DNA of 6,562 nt from Pseudanabaenaceae cyanobacterium MP8IB2.15 (GTDB lineage: Bacteria > Cyanobacteriota > Cyanobacteriia > Pseudanabaenales > Pseudanabaenaceae), in contig JARCMB010000384.1 in NCBI GenBank assembly GCA_030248825.1, positions 1-6,562 on the forward strand, in the 5' to 3' direction. How positions within the stretch are numbered: position 1 is the first letter of the stretch; every line of letters begins with the position of its first letter. A model generated the notes under the pieces. The model did not search any database and was not told where the DNA came from. It saw only the letters and a list, made by a program, of their open reading frames with translations. The translations under genes and the position numbers were made by a program. Shown in pieces: positions 1-6,470 of this stretch.

Positions 1-1
1 C

Positions 2-250
2 GATATCGAACTGGTCGGCATCAATAACCGTAATCTGGAAACTTTTAGCGTCGATTTGCAAACCACTAAAACCTTGATCTCAGAAGTCGTCGATCGACGT
101 AATATTCTCTGGGTAAGTGAGTCAGGTTTGTTTACGCCTCAGGATCTAGAGTTTGTGGCGAACTGCGGCGTGGGTGCTGTCCTAGTCGGCGAATCACCGA
201 TCAAGCAGCCTGACATCGAACAAGCAGTCAAATCTCTACTAGGAAAATAG
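2..250 (+). CDS. trpC: Indole-3-glycerol-phosphate synthase, C-terminal part (5' end outside window)
   Basis: This is the last 82 codons of TrpC, the (beta/alpha)8-barrel enzyme that converts 1-(2-carboxyphenylamino)-1-deoxyribulose 5-phosphate to indole-3-glycerol phosphate in cytoplasmic tryptophan synthesis. The reading frame is open from base 2 and ends with TAG at 248-250. Three family signatures appear in the expected order: VGINNRNL (partial residues 5-12; the Asn belongs to the active site), VSESG (38-42; the Glu is a conserved substrate-binding residue) and VGES near the end (62-65), which forms part of the phosphate-binding site. The spacing between them matches the last barrel strands of full-length TrpC, usually about 260-300 residues. 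A TTG at 56 is internal and not a start. The next gene is convergent, with only 50 bases between them and no clear intrinsic terminator. The family call is secure; the upstream context is unknown. Confidence 0.95.
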   Translation, partial: DIELVGINNRNLETFSVDLQTTKTLISEVVDRRNILWVSESGLFTPQDLEFVANCGVGAVLVGESPIKQPDIEQAVKSLLGK

Positions 251-300
251 GAGTCAGTTTAAAAATTAGATTTCTGATAGACTTCTTTTGAGCTGTAATC

Positions 301-915
301 TCATCTCTTTCTCTTTTTATGTTCTGTCCCGACCACTCTTGACTCTAGTTTAAACTCTGGAATTTCTTGGAGTTGAGCACGATCGAGGCTGTATTGTTCG
401 CAAACAAGGCTGAGTCGATCGCCAGAACTTTTGACCAGATTGACTGAATGGGTCAGATCTCCTTGAAAAAATACCAGCGTATTTTGTTGGGGACGAATCT
501 GTCCGACTTGGCGTTTAGTCGATCGAAGTACGAGTTCTCCGCCTTCTAAATCTGTGGGTACTTCGATATAGAGCACACTGACTACAAGCGGGGGCTCGAT
601 CGTTTTGCAGTAAGAGCGCAGAGATCGATCGATGTGAGGATCGACACGAGAGCCTGATTTTAATAGTAATGGATTGAGATAAAACGCATTACACTCACGT
701 TGCATCACCCGATCGAGATAAGGCTTAAAATATGGGAAACGCTGCTCGACCATTGCAAGATTCGATCGACGAAATACCAGCGAAAATCCCTTTGTGCCGA
801 CAAAATCACGATTGAGATTATTCACAGCAAAATAAGGACAAGCCAAAATCTGTCCCTGCAATTCACTCAGGTAAGTAGGTAAAAATGCTTGTGTCTGTTG
901 GCGATAATAGTCCAA
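301..915 (-). CDS. 2-oxoglutarate/Fe(II)-dependent oxygenase, substrate unknown
   Basis: A 204-residue protein with the double-stranded beta-helix signature of 2OG-Fe(II) dioxygenases. The iron triad is visible as H94-x-D96 (in PHIDRS) and H156 (in LTHSV). R167 (in GDRLSLV), eleven residues after the distal His, is in the position that binds the 2-oxoglutarate carboxylate. GGEL at 125-128 is also typical of the prolyl-4-hydroxylase-like branch. The size fits a single-domain enzyme of this class, which hydroxylates proteins or small molecules; nothing here names the substrate. No signal peptide or membrane segment is seen. The tail is basic (KKRKR). The start is uncertain: the codon at 913-915 is TTG, an in-frame stop lies at 922-924, and the first in-frame ATG (residue 55) would remove much of the N-terminal region. 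No good ribosome binding site is visible. The gene lies 84 bases after the kinase on the same strand, so co-transcription is possible. Only a weak promoter-like pair (TTGAAA at 963-968, TTAAAC at 940-945) lies between them. Confidence 0.85.
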   Translation of the reverse strand: MDYYRQQTQAFLPTYLSELQGQILACPYFAVNNLNRDFVGTKGFSLVFRRSNLAMVEQRFPYFKPYLDRVMQRECNAFYLNPLLLKSGSRVDPHIDRSLRSYCKTIEPPLVVSVLYIEVPTDLEGGELVLRSTKRQVGQIRPQQNTLVFFQGDLTHSVNLVKSSGDRLSLVCEQYSLDRAQLQEIPEFKLESRVVGTEHKKRKR

Positions 916-999
916 GAGATATTAGGATTAAATTTGGTGGTTTAAAATTTCAAGGTGGCACTTTTCAAATTTATCACTCCTGCATCTGCAATCCTATCT

Positions 1000-3585
1000 T
1001 CATGTAACAACGCCATTTTGATTTGAGGCATGAGTAGGGATTTCAATCCAAAACTCAGTTCCCTCGCCCACAGTAGAATTACATTTCAATAAACCACCAT
1101 GCCGCTCAGCAATAATCTGATAGCTGATCGATAAGCCTAATCCTGTGCCTTTGCCAACTGGTTTCGTCGTAAAAAATGGGTCAAACAAACGCTGTTGGAT
1201 TTGGACTGGGATACCTTGTCCATTATCGGAAATTGCGATCGACACTCGATTAGAATCAATTACCTGTGTAACTATGCGAATACATGGCATCGAGAATTGC
1301 GGGAAAGGAGTGGAAAATATCTCATGGTTCTCACTGATATCGCGATCATTGGGAGAATTGCGGTGGGTTTTATCTTTAGCAAGCTGTTGTAGACTCTCTG
1401 CCTCAGACCATCGACCAACCGCATAAGCTTCTTCAAGCGCATCGATCGAATTTGTAATCACATTCATAAATACTTGATTAAGCTGCCCAGGATAGCATTC
1501 GATTTTTGGCAGATCGCCGTAATGTTTAAAAATCTTCACGCCTGGGAAGTGAGGTTTGGCTTTCAAGCGGCTTTGGAGAATCATCAAAGTATTATCTATG
1601 CCTTCATGGATATCGATCGATTTGATATCCGACTCATCCATCCGTGAGAAATTACGCAAATTGAGCACGATTTTCTGGATGCGATCTGTACCGACTTTCA
1701 TCGAAGAGATCAGCTTAGGTAGATCTTTGATCACGTAGTCGAGATCGATTTCTTCGGCATAAGCCTCAATCTCAGGCACAGGAGTAGTTTGGTGTTGCTG
1801 ATACATCTCCAGTAAGTTCAAAATTTTCTCCGTGTATTCTTCTGCATAAGAGAGGTTGCCATGAATAAAGTTCACAGGATTATTCACCTCATGCGCCACA
1901 CCTGCTACGAGTTGTCCTAAACCAGACATTTTTTCGGTCTGAACTAGTTGCGATTGAGTACTTTGGAGCTTATAGAGAGCCTGTTCTAATTTTTGGGCTT
2001 GTTCTCTAAAATTAGCTTCTGAAGCGCGTAAGGCTTCTTCATCCGCCAACCGTCTAGTGATGTCGCGGAAACTCCAGACTCTGCCAACACTGACTCCGCC
2101 AATCCTTTGTGGTTGGGAGTGACCTTCAAAGACTCTGCCATCGATCAGGCGCAAAATATCGTAGCTCTCATCATCGGGATGGAGTTCATTAGCTCTAGTC
2201 GAATAAGTGTTGGGAGCTTCTAGCTGTGCTAGCATCAGCCGTGAAATTTCAAGATCGTCTTGATCCGCGATCGACGCTTTGGGAATCCGCCACAGTTCGG
2301 CAAATTTTTGATTGCAAATCAGCGTTTTACCTTGGTTGTCAACGACGAACACCCCATCAGCCGTAGATTCCAGTGTGGTACTGAGCAGAGAAAGCGTTCG
2401 ATCGATCTCTTTTTCTACTGCGACTCGATCGCTAATATTCGTGTAAATGCCCACCGAGCCTGTAATTGCACCCGTCTGATCCCTGATCGTATCGGCGCTG
2501 ACACCGACATAAAAAGTTTTGCCCCATCGATCGCGCATTTCTAACTCATCGTGCCAAGATCTGCCCCCAATCACAACCCGAAACATCGCATCAGCAATAT
2601 CAGGGTTGGGGAAAAGCGATCTCAAGGCCCCTGTCATTTGCATTTCTGAGAGTTGATAGCCAAACAGATTACAAAAAGCTTGATTGATATAAGTTGGAAC
2701 ACCATTGAGATCGACAATACTGATCGCATCGCTAGCACTTTCGAGTGCCGTACCAATTTGAAACAGTGATGTCTCAACTGCAACCCGCTCATTCACCTCA
2801 GCTTGCAACTGCGTCGTCTGCTCCTCTAGCATTGACTCTAACTCAGCTCTAGAGGGTTGACTGCTATGATCCCGTATTGTTACTTGAAGTACTTGATGAC
2901 TGTCAATTGGTAATGCTGTTAGTTCGACATCCGCCGTAAACTCAACTCGATCGACACGGCTAAACACCCACTCAAACCGCGTATAACTATTCTCCAATGC
3001 AGATCGGATTCGATCTTGCGCTAGACTGGCAGAACCATGTCCACTAGGCTGAAACATCGGCGACAACTCACTCAGATGTTTCCCTAGGATTTCTGCTTTG
3101 CTAGAAAAACCAAACGCTTCTAGAGCGGCGGGATTACAGTCAAATAGACCAGTGTGATCCAGCAATAACTGACCATCCCGCTCGGCTCCCTGAAATTGAT
3201 GCCAACGTCGATCGATCTTTTTGTCAATCTGGCTCACGACTTCGCGAAACGCAATCAGACCGCCCACTTCGCCCTTAACTTCAAGCCAGGGCTGGATCTG
3301 CCATTTCACCCATGTTGTGCCCACTCGACTGACAGATGGTTCTTCGGTATATGTGGCAGCTTGTCCTGTGGCGAGGCAACGACGATAAATTTCTTTTTGG
3401 TAAACAGATAGATCGGGAAACAAATCATAGTGATATTTGCCGATAATGCTGTGGCTTTCCAGTTGGTTTTCGGTGAGCCAACGCTGGCTAGTCAGTAAAT
3501 AACGCAATTCTCGATCGAGCATGGCGATCGAGACTGGAGCCATCTCAACAAATAAACGATGCTGCTGTTCGTAATTCAGACTCAT
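1000..3585 (-). CDS. Multi-PAS sensor histidine kinase, soluble, no receiver domain
   Basis: An 861-residue kinase of a two-component or phosphorelay system. Residues about 9-115, 134-240, 273-390 and 397-512 look like four PAS-type sensor modules; the third (YINQAFCNLFGY) is the clearest and the second the most divergent. Linkers at about 243-272 and 511-552 have coiled-coil character. The catalytic core is complete: phosphoacceptor H565 in GVAHEVNNP, N-box N708 and N712 (NVITNSIDAL), G1 box DNGQG (787-791), F box FDPFF (801-805) and G2 box GKGTGLGL (811-818). No transmembrane helix is seen, so it probably senses a cytoplasmic cue. Which ligand or cofactor the PAS domains bind cannot be read from sequence. 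About 50 residues (718-768) separate the N and G1 boxes, a long polar linker. There is no receiver domain and no response regulator in the window, so the partner is elsewhere. ATG at 3583-3585 is the best start because an in-frame TAG lies 18 bases upstream and the next Met is residue 15. A weak GAG precedes it directly. Confidence 0.95.
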   Translation of the reverse strand: MSLNYEQQHRLFVEMAPVSIAMLDRELRYLLTSQRWLTENQLESHSIIGKYHYDLFPDLSVYQKEIYRRCLATGQAATYTEEPSVSRVGTTWVKWQIQPWLEVKGEVGGLIAFREVVSQIDKKIDRRWHQFQGAERDGQLLLDHTGLFDCNPAALEAFGFSSKAEILGKHLSELSPMFQPSGHGSASLAQDRIRSALENSYTRFEWVFSRVDRVEFTADVELTALPIDSHQVLQVTIRDHSSQPSRAELESMLEEQTTQLQAEVNERVAVETSLFQIGTALESASDAISIVDLNGVPTYINQAFCNLFGYQLSEMQMTGALRSLFPNPDIADAMFRVVIGGRSWHDELEMRDRWGKTFYVGVSADTIRDQTGAITGSVGIYTNISDRVAVEKEIDRTLSLLSTTLESTADGVFVVDNQGKTLICNQKFAELWRIPKASIADQDDLEISRLMLAQLEAPNTYSTRANELHPDDESYDILRLIDGRVFEGHSQPQRIGGVSVGRVWSFRDITRRLADEEALRASEANFREQAQKLEQALYKLQSTQSQLVQTEKMSGLGQLVAGVAHEVNNPVNFIHGNLSYAEEYTEKILNLLEMYQQHQTTPVPEIEAYAEEIDLDYVIKDLPKLISSMKVGTDRIQKIVLNLRNFSRMDESDIKSIDIHEGIDNTLMILQSRLKAKPHFPGVKIFKHYGDLPKIECYPGQLNQVFMNVITNSIDALEEAYAVGRWSEAESLQQLAKDKTHRNSPNDRDISENHEIFSTPFPQFSMPCIRIVTQVIDSNRVSIAISDNGQGIPVQIQQRLFDPFFTTKPVGKGTGLGLSISYQIIAERHGGLLKCNSTVGEGTEFWIEIPTHASNQNGVVT

Positions 3586-3601
3586 CTCGATAGGTGCTTG
3601 T

Positions 3602-3628
3602 GACTAAATTTGCTAAATTCGACTAAAT
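3602..3628. repeat. Three CTAAAT (ATTTAG) repeats spaced 9-10 bases, just upstream of kinase start
   Basis: CTAAAT occurs at 3604-3609, 3613-3618 and 3623-3628; the first and third extend to GACTAAAT. The spacing is close to one helical turn, as is common for tandem binding sites of dimeric regulators. The block ends 18 bases before the kinase start codon, downstream of the promoter suggested at 3727-3755, so if it binds a protein it would act as a roadblock or serve another, closer promoter. AT-rich chance recurrence is the main alternative. Confidence 0.35.
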
Positions 3629-3726
3629 CAGTGCTCAGTGAAGCAATTAAATGAAAATTTTGCGGTTTCGAGTTCAGCCCATATCGTTATACTAACCCGA
3701 CCGAGCCACCTAGTTTGTGCCGAGTG

Positions 3727-3755
3727 AGTATAAATGCTGTAACCTTCTCAGACAA
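3727..3755 (-). promoter_or_regulatory. Candidate sigma70-type promoter for the kinase gene
   Basis: Read on the minus strand, TTGTCT (3755-3750, four of six matches to TTGACA) is followed by a 17-base spacer and TATACT (3732-3727, five of six matches to TATAAT). Spacing and orientation suit transcription of the kinase, giving a leader of about 135 bases. A second -10-like TATAAC at 3691-3686 has no matching -35. This is a pattern match only, in an AT-rich region. Confidence 0.35.
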
Positions 3756-3771
3756 AGACGATCGGCGTATA

Positions 3772-3871
3772 AATATAAAGAAATAATAAAGCAATTCCCT
3801 TTTTTTTGTATTATCAGGCACAATATAAATATAGAAACGGGGTCAGCCAATATAAAGACCCTGAATATAAA
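3772..3871. repeat. Four AATATAAA octamers
   Basis: Identical AATATAAA copies lie at 3772-3779, 3822-3829, 3849-3856 and 3864-3871, with start-to-start distances of 50, 27 and 15 bases. They sit between the hydrolase-like gene's end and the candidate kinase promoter. The irregular spacing argues against a tandem array. They could be regulator sites or simple AT-rich drift. Confidence 0.3.
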
Positions 3872-3897
3872 ATCTAAATTTAATAAACTTTAAGTAG

Positions 3898-3926
3898 TGA
3901 TCCCAAATCTAATCGATCGGGGATCA
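3898..3926. terminator. Hairpin downstream of the hydrolase-like gene, possible terminator
   Basis: TGATCCC (3898-3904) pairs perfectly with GGGATCA (3920-3926) around a 15-base loop that itself contains TCGATCG. It begins about 25 bases past the hydrolase-like stop codon on the minus strand. The T-rich run (TTATTTTT, 3927-3934) is on the plus-strand side, so the hairpin is a better intrinsic terminator for plus-strand transcription; on the minus strand it is followed by only a loosely AT-rich sequence. It may work in both directions or act as a 3' end stabiliser. Confidence 0.3.
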
Positions 3927-3950
3927 TTATTTTTAGGTTTAGTTTATATT

Positions 3951-5213
3951 TTATTTATTTTTAGTTTTTCCTACTTTCAAGTCAATTTTTGCAGAGGCAA
4001 TACTTCTTGAATCTGGACGGGTCGCAGGGGCAAAGAGCAAAGACTGGAAAGACGAATCGCGGGTGCCGAGAGTTTCGTAAAAGAAGAATGAGAATCCATC
4101 AAAATCAAGATCTCTGGCAACTTTAACTTGTCCCATAATTTGACGCATATCCACGTTTTGAATTCTTAAACCTGTTAAAATTCCGACTGAGACTGGAATC
4201 TTTTGCCGAATTTTTCTCAACTCAGGTCTCTCTAGCTCTCTTTGGTAGTCTTCAATGGTATTTCTATATACTTGAACGACTAATTCATCGATATACCCTA
4301 AATTAACCCATGTATACCAATCCTGCAAATATTTAGCATAGGAGAAGTCTTTGGGGTTGGGAGAAAGAGATATCAAGCAATTAGGTTTGACACGTCTAAC
4401 TTCTTGAGAAATATTTCTCATTAAATTTGTTACATAATTAGACCGCCATCTCACCCATTCTGGAGCGTTAATATCTTCAGGTGGGAGTTTGCCAAAATTA
4501 TCTTTTTGATACAAGGAAATCGTGTAATCATCATATCCAAGCTCTGCTGGCATACCGAAGTGATCGTCTAATTGAATCCCATCGACATCATATTTAGTTA
4601 CTACTTCCACAATCAAATCAGTCAAAAACTTCTGGACTTCGGGTTTTGCAGGATTGAGCCAAACTAGCCGATGTTGATTTTTTTCGCCATGTAAAAATAC
4701 TTTGGAGCCATCTTTGCGACTCGTAATCCAATCTGGGTGTTGGCGCATCAAGTCAGATCCTTCCTCGGTCATTAGTCCATACTCAAACCAAGGAATCACG
4801 GCAAGTTTCTGCTCGTGCCCAAATTTGACGGCTTCTGCAAGCATATCTCGATTTTTGAATTCAGGAATAGGGTCGATCTTGGCACCAAAAGATTTCTCGG
4901 CAACCTTACTCGGATAAAGTGTATATCCGCCATTCCAAACAGTTGGATAAATGGTATTGAAGTTTAACCGCTTTAACCTTTCGATCGCTTGCTGAAGTCG
5001 CTGCGAAGAGAATAAAACATCGCTATCGACATTAGTTAGCCAGATACCGCGCAACTCATTGTTTCTATTCGGTTCGATCCCAACGTTAGCATTAGCTGTC
5101 TGCGCTACCGCCCAAAAAGGAAAGTTGAGTATGAATGCGATCGATACTCCAAAAACAACTAGTAGTAGAAAGCGGCGTTGCGTCCGCCAAAAACCTGAAT
5201 TAATTTCCCCCAT
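3951..5213 (-). CDS. Secreted GHL10-type (DUF187) glycoside-hydrolase-like protein
   Basis: A 420-residue protein (counted from ATG at 5211-5213) of the glycosyl-hydrolase-like 10 family, a TIM-barrel group. E. coli DigH (YddW) of this family cuts peptidoglycan glycan strands stripped of stem peptides; a cell-wall role here is inferred from that. Family marks are ELRGIWLTN at 53-61, IPWFEYG at 140-146, and DGIQLDDHFG at 211-220, whose acidic residues D216/D217 sit where the active site of such barrels is expected; E144 is another candidate. The N-terminus is a signal peptide: basic RTQRR (10-14), a hydrophobic stretch to about residue 33, and an AVA cleavage site before Gln38, so the mature protein is probably periplasmic. 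No lipobox Cys is present. An in-frame TTG three codons upstream (5220-5222) is less likely; GAGGAG (minus strand, 5244-5239) is too far from either start for normal use. Divergent from sdhB. The gene is AT-richer than its neighbours and has almost no CGATCG. Confidence 0.88.
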   Translation of the reverse strand: MGEINSGFWRTQRRFLLLVVFGVSIAFILNFPFWAVAQTANANVGIEPNRNNELRGIWLTNVDSDVLFSSQRLQQAIERLKRLNFNTIYPTVWNGGYTLYPSKVAEKSFGAKIDPIPEFKNRDMLAEAVKFGHEQKLAVIPWFEYGLMTEEGSDLMRQHPDWITSRKDGSKVFLHGEKNQHRLVWLNPAKPEVQKFLTDLIVEVVTKYDVDGIQLDDHFGMPAELGYDDYTISLYQKDNFGKLPPEDINAPEWVRWRSNYVTNLMRNISQEVRRVKPNCLISLSPNPKDFSYAKYLQDWYTWVNLGYIDELVVQVYRNTIEDYQRELERPELRKIRQKIPVSVGILTGLRIQNVDMRQIMGQVKVARDLDFDGFSFFFYETLGTRDSSFQSLLFAPATRPDSRSIASAKIDLKVGKTKNK

Positions 5214-5276
5214 AATAAACAAGCTAATTAAGCTCTAACTCCTCACATTTAGACTTCAAGCGTTTTCTGCAATTCT

Positions 5277-5282
5277 ATTGTA
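5277..5282 (-). promoter_or_regulatory. Candidate -10 element for the hydrolase-like gene
   Basis: TACAAT on the minus strand matches TATAAT at five of six bases and would give a leader of roughly 55-60 bases. No good -35 lies at the right distance (TATAGG at 5305-5300). It overlaps the -35-like element proposed for sdhB on the other strand, so the two divergent promoters would compete if both are real. Confidence 0.2.
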
Positions 5283-5307
5283 AGGAGTATTCCCGCGATC
5301 CTATATT
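5278..5307 (+). promoter_or_regulatory. Candidate sigma70-type promoter for sdhB
   Basis: TTGTAA (5278-5283, four of six) is followed by an 18-base spacer and TATATT (5302-5307, five of six), giving a leader of about 105 bases before sdhB. A second -10-like TAGAAT (5333-5338) has only a poor -35 (TTTATC at 5310-5315). No Shine-Dalgarno sequence is visible before the sdhB ATG, which is common in cyanobacteria. Confidence 0.3.
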
Positions 5308-5418
5308 TATTTATCGCTGTTGCCGTAGAAGCTAGAATGTTTGTCAATCATAGATCTCGATTTAGTAGTAATTTTTGAGCATCGCGATTAGCTCGACCAC
5401 ATTAACCCGCCGCAGAAT

Positions 5419-6459
5419 ATGGAAATATCCGTAAAAGTTCGTCGTCAGGCATCCCGCGAAAGTTTGCCGACATACCAAACTTACACCGTAGAAGCCGATC
5501 CCAACACTAATACTGTCCTCGATATCTTGCACAAAATCCAGTGGGATCAAGACGGTTCGCTGGGGTTTCGCCGCAATTGCCGCAACGTGATTTGTGGCTC
5601 CTGTAGTATGAGGGTCAACGGTAAAGCAGGGCTGGCTTGTCAGAAATTAGTGAGTGAAGTTTTTGCAAGTATCGATCGACCGACATTACTAATCGAACCG
5701 ATGGGGAATTTGCCTGTAATTAAAGATCTAATCGTCGATATGACTAAGTTCTGGCAAAATCTGGCAAAAGTCGATCCGTATGTTTCTACTGCTTCTAGAC
5801 AGATCTCTGAACAAGCCTCTGGGCAGGAATTTCTCCAAACGCCAGCCGAACGCAATAAGCTCCAAGCCGCCGCTAACTGCATCCTATGTGGTTCTTGTTA
5901 TTCAGACTGTAATGCTGCTGCCGTAAACGATAAATTTGTGGGGCCGCACGCACTAGCAAAAGCCTATCGGGTGATGGCTGATAATCGTGACGATCGACAT
6001 GTCGATCGAATCACCAAATACAACGATCCTGATTTTGTCTGGGGTTGCACCCGCTGCTATAACTGTAACGAAGTCTGTCCTGTCGGAGTTCAGCCACTCG
6101 ATCGAATTTCGCAAATCAAACAAGAAATCTTGCAAGATCCTGACTTACCCGAATCGATCGCCCAACGACATCGCCACACGATGGTTGAGTTAGTAAAAGC
6201 TGATGGCTGGATCGATGAGAGTAAATTCGGGATCAAAGTTGTCGGCAATAGTTTCAAAGACCTCAAGGGTTTAGCTAGCCTGATCCCTCTGGGGCTACGC
6301 ATGATCCTCAAAGGTAAAATGCCATACCCGTGGGAATTTAAACGATCGAAAGGTGTGAAAGAAATCGAATCCCTGATCGAAGCTGTCCAAAATCGTGAAG
6401 GTAAAGAGTTGGAGTCAGAAGCGAGTTCTTCGATCGAAGAAGTCACCAGAGGTGGTTAA
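5419..6459 (+). CDS. sdhB: Succinate dehydrogenase iron-sulfur subunit, long form with extra cluster cysteine
   Basis: A 346-residue SdhB, which passes electrons from the SdhA flavin through three Fe-S clusters towards quinone; in cyanobacteria this enzyme feeds the plastoquinone pool. The N-terminal ferredoxin domain has C54-x4-C59-x2-C62-x11-C74 for [2Fe-2S]. The C-terminal ferredoxin domain has C154-x2-C157-x2-C160-x3-C164 and C210-x2-C213-x2-C216-x3-C220-P. By the classical pattern, C154/157/160/220 hold [4Fe-4S] and C164/210/216 hold the third cluster; C213 is an additional Cys at the place where E. coli SdhB has a non-Cys residue, so the third cluster may be [4Fe-4S]. Pro and Trp residues that follow the C164 equivalent in E. 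coli and help bind ubiquinone are absent (NAAAVND follows). A tail of about 100 residues, including LKGKMPYPWEFKRSKGV, goes beyond the roughly 240-residue E. coli length and recalls type-E (SdhABE) enzymes. No sdhA or anchor gene is adjacent. The ATG at 5419 gives the normal N-terminus; an in-frame TAG lies at 5389-5391. Confidence 0.93.
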   Translation: MEISVKVRRQASRESLPTYQTYTVEADPNTNTVLDILHKIQWDQDGSLGFRRNCRNVICGSCSMRVNGKAGLACQKLVSEVFASIDRPTLLIEPMGNLPVIKDLIVDMTKFWQNLAKVDPYVSTASRQISEQASGQEFLQTPAERNKLQAAANCILCGSCYSDCNAAAVNDKFVGPHALAKAYRVMADNRDDRHVDRITKYNDPDFVWGCTRCYNCNEVCPVGVQPLDRISQIKQEILQDPDLPESIAQRHRHTMVELVKADGWIDESKFGIKVVGNSFKDLKGLASLIPLGLRMILKGKMPYPWEFKRSKGVKEIESLIEAVQNREGKELESEASSSIEEVTRGG

Positions 6460-6470
6460 AGATTAGTAAG

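Larger units (their letters stand above)
3586..3950. other. 365-base AT-rich intergenic region between hydrolase-like gene and kinase gene
   Basis: No credible gene is seen on either strand. The longest ATG frame noticed is 14 codons (from about 3651, plus strand). The region contains a candidate kinase promoter (3727-3755, minus), a triplet of ATTTAG (minus sense) near the kinase start, four AATATAAA octamers between 3772 and 3871, an eight-T run at 3800-3807, a small inverted repeat GGGTC/GACCC (3840-3844 with 3857-3861) and a 7-bp hairpin at 3898-3926 after the hydrolase-like gene. The size and content suggest that the hydrolase-like gene and the kinase are separate transcription units. 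A small RNA cannot be excluded by eye. Confidence 0.6.

Noticed and set aside
251..300. Bidirectional terminator between trpC and the oxygenase gene
   Set aside because: Only 4-base pairings could be found, with no convincing stem or T-run.
1145..1426. Plus-strand open frames of 60-94 codons inside the kinase gene (also near 1556, 2260 and 3196)
   Set aside because: They lie antisense to a gene with complete kinase motifs, have no recognisable domains, and are expected by chance opposite coding DNA.
5214..5222. TTG start three codons upstream for the hydrolase-like gene
   Set aside because: The ATG at 5211-5213 gives a normal signal peptide, and the TTG adds nothing conserved.
5239..5244. 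GAGGAG (minus strand) as a ribosome binding site for the hydrolase-like gene
   Set aside because: It is 25 bases from the ATG and 16 from the TTG, too far for normal function, and no other gene starts there.
5640..5882. Minus-strand open frames within sdhB (also 5362-5550, 5953-6135 and 6090-6446)
   Set aside because: They are shadows of the sdhB frame; the sdhB frame carries all the cluster cysteines.
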